Below the pieces are notes generated by a model. It did not search any database, had not been told where the DNA came from, and saw only the letters and a program-made list of their open reading frames with translations. Shown here piece by piece: positions 43,720 to 52,287 of a DNA stretch of 64,000 nucleotides; the first letter of the stretch is position 1, and every line of letters starts with the position of its first letter. Origin of the DNA: Streptosporangium sp040640155 (GTDB taxonomy: Bacteria; Actinomycetota; Actinomycetes; Streptosporangiales; Streptosporangiaceae); contig NZ_JBFABE010000014.1 of NCBI RefSeq assembly GCF_040640155.1, positions 89,599-153,598 on the forward strand, in the 5' to 3' direction. Position numbers and translations under genes: made by a program.

Positions 43720-43887
43720 GTCAGCGTTCCCGTCAGGAGAAACGGGTGGCGGAGCCGGGTGATCCGCCTTGGTCCGTCAGCGTTTCCGCCAGGAGAAACG
43801 GGTGGTGGGCCAGGGTGATCCGCCTTGGCCTGTCAGCGTTCCCGTCAGGAGAAACGGGTGGCGGACCCGTACGGTCCGCCCGTGGTT
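43720..43887. repeat. Three 56-bp tandem direct repeats in a divergent promoter region
   Basis: Copies begin at 43720, 43776 and 43832, each 56 bp long. Copies 1 and 2 match over nearly the full length; copy 3 diverges in its last third. Each contains an inverted repeat of the form CGTTTCC-N5-GGAGAAACG and the segment GGTGATCCGCCTTGG (altered in copy 3). 56 is not a multiple of three, so the repeat is not coding. It fills the gap between the ferritin-like and flavoprotein genes and may be a multi-site operator. Confidence 0.9.
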
Positions 43888-43918
43888 TGGCGGACCGGCC
43901 GGGGGGGAGTGCGACGCC

Positions 43919-44857
43919 ATGACGTACGACGTGGTGGTCATCGGAGGTGGGGCCGCGGGGCTCAACGCGGCGTCGGTGCTCGCCCAGGCGAGACGGCGCG
44001 TCCTCGTGATCGACGCCGGAACGCCTCGCAACGCCCCGGCCGCGCGGATGCGCGGCTACCTGTCCCGGGAGGGGACCAGCCCCGCCGACCTGCTGGAGGC
44101 CGGTCGCGCCGAGGTGCGCTCCTACGGCGGCGAGGTGGTGCGGGAGCACGTCACCGGTGTACGGCGGGACGGGGCGGAGTTCCTGGTGGAGCTGAAGGAA
44201 CGGGTGGAGGTGCGGGCGCGGCGGCTGCTGGTGGCGACCGGGCTCCGTGACGACCTCCCCGACGTGCCGGGCCTCGCCGAGCGCTGGGGCAGGGACGTGC
44301 TTCACTGCCCCTACTGTCACGGTCACGAGGTACGCGACCGGCCGATCGGCGTGCTGGGCACCGACGAGGAGGGGCCGGAGCACGCGCTGATGCTGCGGCA
44401 GTGGTCGGACGACGTGACGCTCCTGTCGCAGGTGCCGATCGGTGACGAGGACAGGCGCAGGCTGGACGCCCGGGACGTGACGGTGGTGGAGGGGCCCGTC
44501 ACGGGACTGGTGGTCGAGGACGACCGGCTGACCGGTGCGCGTGTCGCCGAGCGGGACGTCCTCCCGATCGCCGCGATGTTCGTCACCCCGGGATCCACGG
44601 CCAACGACGACCTGCTGATCGCGCTGGGGTGCGACATGGACGAGAACGGCTGGGTGCGGACCGACCCCGACGGGCTGACCAGCGTGCCCGGCGTGTGGGC
44701 GGCGGGGAACGTCGCCCACGACACGGCTCACGTCATCACCGCCGCCGGGAACGGCCTGGTCACCGCGATCGCGATCAACGCCGATCTCGTCGAGGCGGAC
44801 GTGCAGGCCGCGCTCTCCGCGCGCGCCGCCGGGGCGGGGCGGAACGGCGCGGCGTGA
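43919..44857 (+). CDS. Thioredoxin-reductase-like FAD/NAD(P) oxidoreductase
   Basis: A 312-aa class II pyridine nucleotide-disulfide oxidoreductase. The FAD Rossmann motif is VVVIGGGAAGLNAASVLA. The redox pair is in CPYCHGHE, a TrxR-like CxxC. The final FAD contact is VPGVWAAGNVAHDTAHVITAAGNG. The NAD(P)-binding motif is diverged (GVLGTDEEGPEHALM), so the partner cofactor may be unusual. Such proteins occur in redox control and in disulfide-forming tailoring (HlmI/GliT-like). ATG 43919 follows the 56-bp repeats by about 30 bp. Confidence 0.92.
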   Translation: MTYDVVVIGGGAAGLNAASVLAQARRRVLVIDAGTPRNAPAARMRGYLSREGTSPADLLEAGRAEVRSYGGEVVREHVTGVRRDGAEFLVELKERVEVRARRLLVATGLRDDLPDVPGLAERWGRDVLHCPYCHGHEVRDRPIGVLGTDEEGPEHALMLRQWSDDVTLLSQVPIGDEDRRRLDARDVTVVEGPVTGLVVEDDRLTGARVAERDVLPIAAMFVTPGSTANDDLLIALGCDMDENGWVRTDPDGLTSVPGVWAAGNVAHDTAHVITAAGNGLVTAIAINADLVEADVQAALSARAAGAGRNGAA

Positions 44858-45138
44858 CAGGCCGGCGGAACCGTACGGCGCGGCGCGGGGGGACCGGCGG
44901 CCGGGACGATGCGGGGGCGACCGGCGACCGGCGGCTGGCGGCCGGTTACCGGTGACCGGTGGCCGGTGACCGGGAGGGTGCGGGGCGGCCGGTGGGCGGA
45001 TATTTCCGCCCACCTGGCGCGTGTCGCCGGTGCCGGTCGGTGACGGCCGTCTAGGGTGATGTCGTCCGCGTCGCGCGATCATCGGCGACCTGGCCTGATC
45101 TCCCCTTGTGTGCCGATGCCGAAACCGGGGGAGAGTCC

Positions 45139-46722
45139 ATGGTCCGCAGACACGTCCTTGTCGCGGGATGCGTTCCGGTGATCACCACGCTCGCCCTCGC
45201 GGCCGTTCCGGCCCGCGCCGGCCTTCGCGGCGCCGTCCCGCTCCCGATGACGCTCGCGGCCCCGCTCGCCCCGGCGGCCCTGCCGGCGCCGGCCGCCCCG
45301 GCGGTGTTGACGGCGCCGGCCGTCCCGGCCGCCAAGCCTCCGCCGGGCATGCTGGAGGCCATCCAGCAGGATCTCAACATGAGCAGGACGGAGGCCGAGA
45401 CCCGGCTGCTCAACGAGGGGCGGCTGCTCCCGGTCGCGGCCCGGCTGAAGGAGAGGCTCGGCGCCCGTTTCGGGGGCGCCTGGCTGCGGACCAAGACCGC
45501 GCACACCCTGGTGGTGGCCACCACCAGCGCGGCCGACATCGCCCAGATCATCGCCGAGGGCGCCCAGGCCGAGGTGGTCCCGCGTTCGCTGGCCCAGCTG
45601 CTGACGATCAAGAAGAAGATCGACGCCGTCCTGCCCCCGCTGCCGCTGGTCTCCAGCGTGCGTTACGTCGACGTCAAGCGCAACAAGGTGATCGTGCTGG
45701 CCCAGGAGCCCCAGCAGGTCGCGGTCTTCGTGAGGAAGGCGGGCGTGATCCCGGGGGCGGTGACCGTGCAGCCCTCGGTCGAGATCCCCCTGCCCCTGAC
45801 CGCCCCGTCGTACGACCTGGTGGGCGGCGCCGCCTACTACGTCGGTCCGGTCAACCGCTGCTCGGTCGGCTTCTCGGTGCTCAAGGGCGTCCAGGAGGGT
45901 TTCGTCAGCGCGGGCCACTGCGGCAGGAAGGGGGACGTCACCACCGGCTTCAACCGCATCCCCCAGGGCGTCTTCCAGGCGTCGACGTTCCCCGGCGGGG
46001 ACCACGCGTGGATCATCGTCAACAAGTCCTGGAAGACCGTCCCCGCGGTGGACAGCGGAGCGGAGTCCACCGTGCCCGTCTCCGGCGCCCGGCAGGCCGT
46101 CGAGGGCGCCTCGGTCTGCCAGTCCGGGTCCACCACCGACTGGCAGTGCGGCCGCATCCAGCAGCTCAACGCCAGCGTCACCTACTCCCAGGGCGTCGTC
46201 GGCGACCTGACCCGCACCAGCATCTGCGCCGAGCCCGGCGACTCGGGAGGTCCGATCATCTCCATCGACCAGGCCCAGGGGATCACCTCCGGTGGTTCGG
46301 GGGACTGCGCCTCGGGCGGCACCACCTACTTCCAGCCGATCGGGGAGATCCTCACCGCCTACGGCCTGACCCTGAAGACCGTCAGGGACGCGCCGTCGGC
46401 GGGCGCCGGCACCGACTGCGGAAGCTACCCGCGGCAGCTCACCGGCACCCTGGTCAAGGGGCAGGACGACTACCGGCCGGAGACCCCGTACCGTTCGGCC
46501 GTCGCCGGTCTGCACCTCGGGTGCGTGAACGGCCCCGAGGGCGCCGACTTCGACCTCTACCTGGAGAAGTGGACGGGCCTGAAGTGGCTGGCCGTCGTCC
46601 CCGGCGACACCGTGGCGCCCGACGAGACGGTCAGCCACTACGGCACCCCCGGCGCCTACCGCTACCGGATCACCGCCACCGCGGGCTCCGGCCCCTACAC
46701 CCTGGGGTTCAAGACGCCCTGA
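45139..46722 (+). CDS. Secreted S1 (streptogrisin-like) serine protease with propeptide and C-terminal domain
   Basis: A 527-aa preproprotease. The signal peptide (VRRHVLVAGCVPVITTLALAAVPARA) is followed by a Pro/Ala stretch and an alpha-lytic-type propeptide (GMLEAIQQDLNMSRTEAETRL ... PRSLAQLLTIKKKID). The mature chymotrypsin fold has His260 (VSAGHCG), Asp288 (GGDHAW) and Ser369 (GDSGGP). A C-terminal PPC-like beta domain follows (DFDLYLEKWTGLKWLAVV). The protein is expected to be exported and self-activated by propeptide removal. ATG 45139 is preceded by GGGGGAGAG. Confidence 0.93.
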   Translation: MVRRHVLVAGCVPVITTLALAAVPARAGLRGAVPLPMTLAAPLAPAALPAPAAPAVLTAPAVPAAKPPPGMLEAIQQDLNMSRTEAETRLLNEGRLLPVAARLKERLGARFGGAWLRTKTAHTLVVATTSAADIAQIIAEGAQAEVVPRSLAQLLTIKKKIDAVLPPLPLVSSVRYVDVKRNKVIVLAQEPQQVAVFVRKAGVIPGAVTVQPSVEIPLPLTAPSYDLVGGAAYYVGPVNRCSVGFSVLKGVQEGFVSAGHCGRKGDVTTGFNRIPQGVFQASTFPGGDHAWIIVNKSWKTVPAVDSGAESTVPVSGARQAVEGASVCQSGSTTDWQCGRIQQLNASVTYSQGVVGDLTRTSICAEPGDSGGPIISIDQAQGITSGGSGDCASGGTTYFQPIGEILTAYGLTLKTVRDAPSAGAGTDCGSYPRQLTGTLVKGQDDYRPETPYRSAVAGLHLGCVNGPEGADFDLYLEKWTGLKWLAVVPGDTVAPDETVSHYGTPGAYRYRITATAGSGPYTLGFKTP

Positions 46723-46900
46723 GCGCCTCGCCCCGCTGGAGCCAGACGGTGAGCGAGCCGTGCGGCGCGTCCGCCGGAGGTCACAGGTGCGGGCTCTCGC
46801 CGTCGTGCTCGATCTCGTATCCCGGCGCCGCCGACCAGAACGCCGCCTTCCTCCTGCTGTCCCGTACGCCGAGTGTCCACTGCGCGAACCGGCTCGTCAT
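46709..46900 (-). pseudogene. VOC-family (glyoxalase-like) remnant
   Basis: Reading from ATG 46900 (which overlaps the dynamin gene stop as ATGA), the frame gives MTSRFAQWTLGVRDSRRKAA and FWSAAPGYEIEHDG, a typical glyoxalase-like VOC N-terminus. An in-frame TGA (46781-46783) interrupts it. The same frame then continues PPADAPHGSLTVWLQRGEA, again VOC-like, before stopping at 46709. The rest of the domain is missing, so the gene is decayed. Only a 39-aa peptide could be made. Confidence 0.7.
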
Positions 46901-48813
46901 GCCGAGGGACCTCCGGTGCCCAGGGCGGCCACCGCCGAGGCCAGTTCGGCGCGCAGTTCCCGTCCTCGGGTGGTCAGGGTGCCGATCGCGGCGATGCGTT
47001 CCTGGCCCGACTTCCTGGCCTTGAGGCGCTCGGCGGCCGAGCGCGCGGAGGCGGACTTCAGCTCGGCCTTCCTGGTCTCCAGTTCCTTGCGCCGCCGGGC
47101 CAGGCTCTCGTCGGCGGTCTGCTCGACGCCCACCCGCCAGGTCGCCACCATCCGTTCCAGGTCGAGCGTCATCTCCCGCGAGACCACCGAGAACTGGTCG
47201 CGCAGCGCCACCCTGATCGCGGCCTGGCTGCGCTGCACCTTCTCCATCGAGCGGCGTCCCGCGAAGATGGCCGCGCCGATGACCGGGGCGACCAGGACGA
47301 AGCCCACCGGGCCGAGCAGGGCCGTGGCGAAACCGCCCAGCGAGAGCCCGATCGAGGCCGACGGCAGCACGTCCCGGATCAGGTCCACGCCGCCCGCGTC
47401 GTCGGCCGCCATGTCGCCCCTCACCTGGACCTGCGACAGGCCGGGCATCGCCCGGCCCCCTCCGGCCAGGTCGACCGGGTCCATGCCGAGGTCGCGGGCG
47501 AAGGCGTCCAGGGTGGTCCTGGCCAGCTTCTCCACGTCGTAGACGATCTGCGACCAGGCAGCCTCCAGGGAACGCTGGACGCTCTCGGGCAGCTCCGCCA
47601 TGTACTGGTCGATCTGGGCCTGCTTCTTCAGCGTGGCGATCGTGTTCTCGTACGGCTGGCGGATCTCGGCCACCCGCGCCGCCACGATGCCCGCAACCTC
47701 GCGCCCGAGGAAGGTGTTGGCCACCACGCCCGCCCTGCGGCGGCCGGCCAGCTCGGCCAGCTCGGCCAGCCCGGCGTCCACCGCGGCGAGGCGCTCGGTG
47801 ACGTCGCCCTCGTCGTCGGAGCCCGCGGCCACGTCGTCCCTGGCGCCGGCCGCCAGCGAGCCCAGCACCGACAGGGCGGCGGCGACCACGGTGGCGCCGC
47901 GCGCCGAGTCCCTGCCCTCGGCGAACCCGCGCAGGTGGCGTTCGAGCACGTCCATGCCGCTGCGCGCCCGCAACGAGTCCGCCCGCTCGGCGCGCCCCTC
48001 ACGCCGCTTGGCCTCGGCGGCCTCGGCGAGCTTCGCGCTCACCGGGATCCACGGCGCCTCCAGCAGCGGGGCCAGCGTCGCCGCCCTGGCGGGGGAGGCC
48101 GCGATCTCCTCGGTGACGAACGTCCTCAGCCGCGCCCTGTTCTCCTCCATCAGGCTCCGCCAGTTGGCCGAGTCCTCCACCTTGGTCAGCACGAACGCGA
48201 TCGCCTGGACCCGCTCGGCGGCCTCGGCGAGGAACTCCAGCTCGTGCCGGAGCACCGGCTGGTCCTGGGCGCTGAGCGTGAACAGCAGCGCGTCGGCCCG
48301 CTGGAGCATGGCCACGGTCACCTGCCGGTGGCCCACCGTCAGGCTGTCCACGCCCGGGGTGTCGAGCAGCCGCAGGCCGTCGAGGAGCGGGGAGTCCAGC
48401 GTGATGTCGACGCTGACGACGTCGCGGCGCTTGCCCGCGTCGCCGCGCAGCGAGGCGTAGTCGGGGATCGACTCGACGGTGATGGGCGTCTGGACCGGGC
48501 CCGCGCCGGTGGCGCGGTGCACGACCGCGGCCAGGCGGGGGCCGCGCCGCAGCGACAGGAAGCAGTTGGTGGCGACGTCGGCGTCGACCGGCAGCAGGTC
48601 GGGGTGGCCGACCAGGGTGTTGAGCAGGCGGCTCTTGCCGCGCTTCTGCGCCCCGGCGACCACGATGTCGGTGCACTCGTCCTTCCAGCGGCCCGCGCAG
48701 GCGGCGAGCACCTCCGCCAGGTCCGGCCTGCCGCACTGCCCGGCCAGCGCGTGCACCTCGTTGGCGTAGCGCAGCAGCCGGGCCACCGGGCCGTTCGGAT
48801 CGGGGGTCGTCAT
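46897..48813 (-). CDS. Dynamin-like GTPase 2 (IniA/IniC-type)
   Basis: A 638-aa large GTPase. G1 is GAQKRGKSRLLN, G3 LLDTPGVDSL, and G4 probably VLTKVED. A long helical stalk follows, with a hydrophobic hairpin (SIGLSLGGFATALLGPVGFVLVAP) near residue 500 that could insert into membrane, then a coiled-coil tail (RRRKELETRKAELKSASARS). Bacterial dynamin-like proteins remodel membranes and often come as tandem pairs that co-assemble. The start ATG 48813 overlaps the upstream dynamin gene stop (ATGA), implying equal expression. The open frame extends far upstream as a shadow. Confidence 0.88.
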   Translation of the reverse strand: MTTPDPNGPVARLLRYANEVHALAGQCGRPDLAEVLAACAGRWKDECTDIVVAGAQKRGKSRLLNTLVGHPDLLPVDADVATNCFLSLRRGPRLAAVVHRATGAGPVQTPITVESIPDYASLRGDAGKRRDVVSVDITLDSPLLDGLRLLDTPGVDSLTVGHRQVTVAMLQRADALLFTLSAQDQPVLRHELEFLAEAAERVQAIAFVLTKVEDSANWRSLMEENRARLRTFVTEEIAASPARAATLAPLLEAPWIPVSAKLAEAAEAKRREGRAERADSLRARSGMDVLERHLRGFAEGRDSARGATVVAAALSVLGSLAAGARDDVAAGSDDEGDVTERLAAVDAGLAELAELAGRRRAGVVANTFLGREVAGIVAARVAEIRQPYENTIATLKKQAQIDQYMAELPESVQRSLEAAWSQIVYDVEKLARTTLDAFARDLGMDPVDLAGGGRAMPGLSQVQVRGDMAADDAGGVDLIRDVLPSASIGLSLGGFATALLGPVGFVLVAPVIGAAIFAGRRSMEKVQRSQAAIRVALRDQFSVVSREMTLDLERMVATWRVGVEQTADESLARRRKELETRKAELKSASARSAAERLKARKSGQERIAAIGTLTTRGRELRAELASAVAALGTGGPSA

Positions 48814-50687
48814 CGGACACCTCCAGCGTGGGGACCCGGGACCTCGGTCCCGTAACGCGTCCAGACGGTCTCGTACGCCTCGCAGAGCGTCTCGGCCGCG
48901 CGCCGCTGCCGCAGCGAGAGCGGCCGGTGGGTGAGGACCCGGAACCGGGCGCCCAGGGCGGCGGCGCGGCCCGCCACCTCGGCGGGCGGGGCGCCGGGCG
49001 GTGCCCCGAGCTGGGTGGCCAGCTCGGTCCCGGTGACCAGCAGCTCCAGTGCCCGCCGGTCGTCGGCCGGCACCAGGGGGGAGGCCCGCAGCGCCTCGAT
49101 CGCGGCGGGGGACACCCGCAGCACCGGCAGGGGCTCGCCACCACCGCCACCGCCACCGCCGGCGCCACCGTCGGCGGCGGCCTCTTTCGCGTCCAGCGCC
49201 GCCGAGACGAGATCCTCCAGGACGGTCAGCACGTCCCTGGCCCGGTGCCCGCCGGTGCGGCCCTCGCTCATCATGGCGAGCGTGCGCCAGCGCGTCGACG
49301 CCGCCGTGGCCGCGGCGGCGATCTCGTCGGGGGACGCCTGCGCGGGCAGGCCGAGCTGCCCGGCCGGCTCGTCGTGGCGGGCCAGGCGGAGCAGTTCGCC
49401 GGTCATCTCCTCGTTCAGTACCAGCGTCCCCCGGCCGAGCGCCTCGGCGGCGGTGAAGATCCGCAGGCCGCCCAGGGCGGTGGCGATCGGGCGGTTCTCG
49501 TCGAGCTGGGCCGCCAGCGCGTCCAGGGTGACGCGGTCGGACCCCAGCGCGGGCGTCCGGGCGATCGCGCGCAGCCGGGTCAGCGCGTCGAGCGCCTTGA
49601 GCTGGTCGGCGCGGCGGGCGAAGTGTGCCAGGCCCGCCGCCACGGAACCGGTGGCGGCCCGTCCGGCCGAGGCGTAGCCCGAACGTTCCAGCAGCAGCGT
49701 GGTGAGCGCCCCGGGGTCGGCGGCCCCGCTCTCGCGCACCGCCCGGACCGCGACGGTGAGGCCGTAGCGGTGCAGCCGCTCGACCAGCCGGTGGCGCACC
49801 TGCGCCGGTACGGGCAGCTCGGGCGCCGTGCGGAAGTCCTCCAGGTCCAGCAGGTAGTCCTCCAGGTCGTCCTCGTCCATCGCGGCCAGCGCCTCCAGCG
49901 CGGCCGTCTCCTCGGCGTCCAGCGGGCGGGCCCGCGCGGTCTCGGCCAGCAGGCCGATCACCGGGACCACGTCGAAGACCGAGGTGCGCAGGTCCCGGTA
50001 GCCCTGGGCGGCCAGCCGCCTGGCGGTCGGCCAGGGGTCGTCCTCGTCGCCGCGCCGGTCGACCTGGCCGAGCACGGCGAGGGTGTTGACGCAGCTCATG
50101 CCGGAGGCGTCGGTCAGCGGGCGGAACTCCGACAGGGTGGTGTCGTCGAACCTCTGCACGTAGCGGAGCACGTAGATCATCGCCTGGGCGCGGTCGTCCT
50201 CGTCGCCGGAGCCGAACAGCATGCTCCTGGCGGCCCGCTCGTTGGACGCCGTCACCGTGTTCATGCCGGGGGTGTCGACGATGGTGATCGTGCGCAGCGA
50301 CGGCACGTCCAGCGCGACCCGCAGCCGCCGGATCCGGGACGCCTCCACGCCGAGATCGGAGGGGAGGCGGTGGCCGGGCAGCAGCCGGGAGTGGGCCACG
50401 CCGCCGTCGGCGAGCTCGATCGTGATGCGGCCGTCGTCCTCGCCGTACTCGTACTGGGTGACCACGAACGTGCACTCACCGGCGTCCACCGGCGCGACGG
50501 GCAGCCCGAGCAGCGCGTTCACCAGGGTGGACTTGCCGCTGCTCACCGCGCCCGCCACCGCCACCCGCAGCGGCGCGTCCAGCCCGGCGCGCACCTGCGC
50601 CACCCGCTCGCGCAGGTGCGCGCCGGCCAGCCGGGCGGCGGTGGTGTCGCACAGGCGGCGCAGCAACTCCGCGGGCCCGGCACTCAT
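48810..50687 (-). CDS. Dynamin-like GTPase 1
   Basis: A 625-aa dynamin-family GTPase. G1 is AGAVSSGKSTLVNALLG, G3 TIVDTPGMNTV; the G4 motif appears changed to LGQVDRRGD. The middle is helical, and a Gly-run (GGAGGGGGGGGEP) links to the C-terminal helical part. No strong membrane hairpin is seen, so membrane contact may come through the partner. ATG 50687 has GGAGGG five bases upstream and is preferred over GTG 50723. It is the first of two coupled dynamin genes. Confidence 0.88.
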   Translation of the reverse strand: MSAGPAELLRRLCDTTAARLAGAHLRERVAQVRAGLDAPLRVAVAGAVSSGKSTLVNALLGLPVAPVDAGECTFVVTQYEYGEDDGRITIELADGGVAHSRLLPGHRLPSDLGVEASRIRRLRVALDVPSLRTITIVDTPGMNTVTASNERAARSMLFGSGDEDDRAQAMIYVLRYVQRFDDTTLSEFRPLTDASGMSCVNTLAVLGQVDRRGDEDDPWPTARRLAAQGYRDLRTSVFDVVPVIGLLAETARARPLDAEETAALEALAAMDEDDLEDYLLDLEDFRTAPELPVPAQVRHRLVERLHRYGLTVAVRAVRESGAADPGALTTLLLERSGYASAGRAATGSVAAGLAHFARRADQLKALDALTRLRAIARTPALGSDRVTLDALAAQLDENRPIATALGGLRIFTAAEALGRGTLVLNEEMTGELLRLARHDEPAGQLGLPAQASPDEIAAAATAASTRWRTLAMMSEGRTGGHRARDVLTVLEDLVSAALDAKEAAADGGAGGGGGGGGEPLPVLRVSPAAIEALRASPLVPADDRRALELLVTGTELATQLGAPPGAPPAEVAGRAAALGARFRVLTHRPLSLRQRRAAETLCEAYETVWTRYGTEVPGPHAGGVR

Positions 50688-50822
50688 GGTCCCTCCATCA
50701 TCGCTCTGATCCGGGATCGTCACGGTCCACCGTGGGGGCCGGCGGGCGGCGGGCGGCCGACGCGCTCCGGGGGACGCCCGCGAGGAGCCGGCCGATCCAC
50801 GGGCCCGCCGGGGCGGGGGGGC

Positions 50823-51743
50823 TCACCGCTCCGCCCCGGCGCCCGCCGACCCGTCGCGGTGGACGTCACCGTGGAGGTCGTGGTGGACGTCGTGGCGGAC
50901 GTCACGGTAGACGGTGACCCGCGGGACGCGAACCACGCGCTCGCCGTCGGCGTACCCCTGCCTGACGGTCTCGGCGACCAGGTCGTGCAGGTCGGGCCGG
51001 GGGGCGGGCTCGGTGCCCGACGCCTCGTGCAGGCGCGGGTCGAACCGCTGCCCGTCCGCGACGATCTCCCGTACACCGGCCCGGTTCAGCCCGTCCAGCA
51101 GCGTCCCGGCCAGCCGGGGGTGCCGCTCGGCGAGCTGGTCGCGGTAGCCGATGCAGGCCGTCACCAGGGCCTCGCGGCCCGGGTGCCCCTCGGCGAGGAG
51201 CCGTTCCACCTGCTGCGCCAGCGCCGGGCTGATCCCGCTCCCGGCCACCTCGGCCAGCGCGACCGTCAAAGGGTCGGCGGCCGCATCGGTGCCCGGGGAG
51301 GCGGCCGCATCGGTGACCGCATCGGTGATCGGGGCGACGGTCGGAGCGGTGGTCCTGTCGTCCGGCGGCCCCGGCGGCCCCGGCGGCCCCGGCGGTTCCG
51401 CCGGCGTCTCTGGGAACGGCGGCGTCGGCCGTGCCCCGGAGGGCGCCGGCGTGGGCAGTGCCCCGGGGAGCGGAGGCCCCGGCGGTGTCTCGGGGAACGG
51501 TCCCGGGACCGGCCCGGGGAACGGTCCCGCTCCCGGGACCGGCGCGGAGAACGGTGCCCCGGTCGCCCCGGGGAACGGCCGCGGGGCCGGCGCGGCACGG
51601 TTCCGGTGCCACAGGTACAGGCCCGCGGCCACGGCGGCCAGCACGGCCACCGCCCCCGCGAGCAGCGACGGCAGCGGAAGGACCCCCATCGGCGTCTCCA
51701 CCGTCCCGAGCCCCGAGCCGGGGAACACCCCTCGGTCCCTCAT
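50823..51743 (-). CDS. Membrane-anchored GrpE-like protein
   Basis: A 306-aa protein with a single N-terminal TM helix (SLLAGAVAVLAAVAAGLYLW). A ~90-residue Pro/Gly-rich spacer follows, then a soluble C-terminal domain. The end FDPRLHEASGTEPAPRP...VAETVRQGYADGERVVRVPRV matches the beta-wing of GrpE nucleotide-exchange factors (FDPxxHEA ... GY..g.rvlRpA.V). The long GrpE coiled coil is replaced by a short helical region. It may act on an Hsp70, perhaps the Hsp70-extension protein encoded at 39545. ATG 51743 follows AGGAAGG. Confidence 0.7.
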   Translation of the reverse strand: MRDRGVFPGSGLGTVETPMGVLPLPSLLAGAVAVLAAVAAGLYLWHRNRAAPAPRPFPGATGAPFSAPVPGAGPFPGPVPGPFPETPPGPPLPGALPTPAPSGARPTPPFPETPAEPPGPPGPPGPPDDRTTAPTVAPITDAVTDAAASPGTDAAADPLTVALAEVAGSGISPALAQQVERLLAEGHPGREALVTACIGYRDQLAERHPRLAGTLLDGLNRAGVREIVADGQRFDPRLHEASGTEPAPRPDLHDLVAETVRQGYADGERVVRVPRVTVYRDVRHDVHHDLHGDVHRDGSAGAGAER

Positions 51744-51831
51744 CGGTCGCCTTCCTGGTCGGCGACCCGTGTGACCCGGGTCCGGGTCCCCCCCTCGGTA
51801 CGGTCACACGGGTTCATGCCGGTTCGTGTGA

Positions 51832-52122
51832 TCAGACGGTCGGGAAGGGGCCGGCGGTCTCGGTGTAGTCGGAGACGCCGTCGCCGTTCAGGTCGACGCG
51901 CGTCTCGTCGATGTAGCCGTCGCCGTCGTGGTCGAGGTAGACGACGTCGGTGGCACCGTCGCCGTCGGTGTCGTAGCGCTCCTCGTCCGCGACACCGTCC
52001 CCGTCGGCGTCGATCAGCTGGGCGTCGGTACCACCGTCGCCGTCGTAGTCGATCAGCTGGGCGTCGGTGCCGCCGTCGCCGTCGTAGTCGACGAAGTCCG
52101 TGGTCACGCCGAAATCACTCAT
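51832..52122 (-). CDS. Small acidic protein with DxDxDG calcium-binding-like repeats
   Basis: A 96-aa acidic protein made of about six repeats of the type DYDGDGGTD, DADGDGVAD, DTDGDGATD, DHDGDGYID and DLNGDGVSD. These are EF-hand-loop or thrombospondin-3-like calcium motifs. The repeats are spaced 14-15 residues and each ends in a short strand (AQLI, EERY, VVYL). No signal peptide is seen, so it may be cytoplasmic. It heads the GrpE-like/dynamin gene cluster on the minus strand. ATG 52122 is preceded by GAAAGGGACGG. Confidence 0.8.
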   Translation of the reverse strand: MSDFGVTTDFVDYDGDGGTDAQLIDYDGDGGTDAQLIDADGDGVADEERYDTDGDGATDVVYLDHDGDGYIDETRVDLNGDGVSDYTETAGPFPTV

Positions 52123-52287
52123 GGTCCGTCCCTTTCCGGTGGTGTTACAGGGGGTGAGAGTCCCGATCACACGGGATTGTTGCGGACTTGAGCCAACTTT
52201 CCAGATGAATTTTGGGAAATCGGCTCATCCGATACCTGTGTCCCCGCAGGGAAGAGGACGAATAATCTCAAAGCGGTTGAAACCGCC

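Noticed and set aside
43720..43887. CRISPR-like array
   Set aside because: Three contiguous 56-bp units without unique spacers; tandem repeats, not repeat-spacer structure.
43650..43922. 90-aa ORF covering the 56-bp repeats
   Set aside because: The repeat period changes reading frame in each copy, so no conserved peptide results.
51983..52122. DxDxDG repeats as a dockerin
   Set aside because: Spacing is regular over six copies, with no paired 22-residue dockerin segments, and no cohesin or secretion signal is seen.
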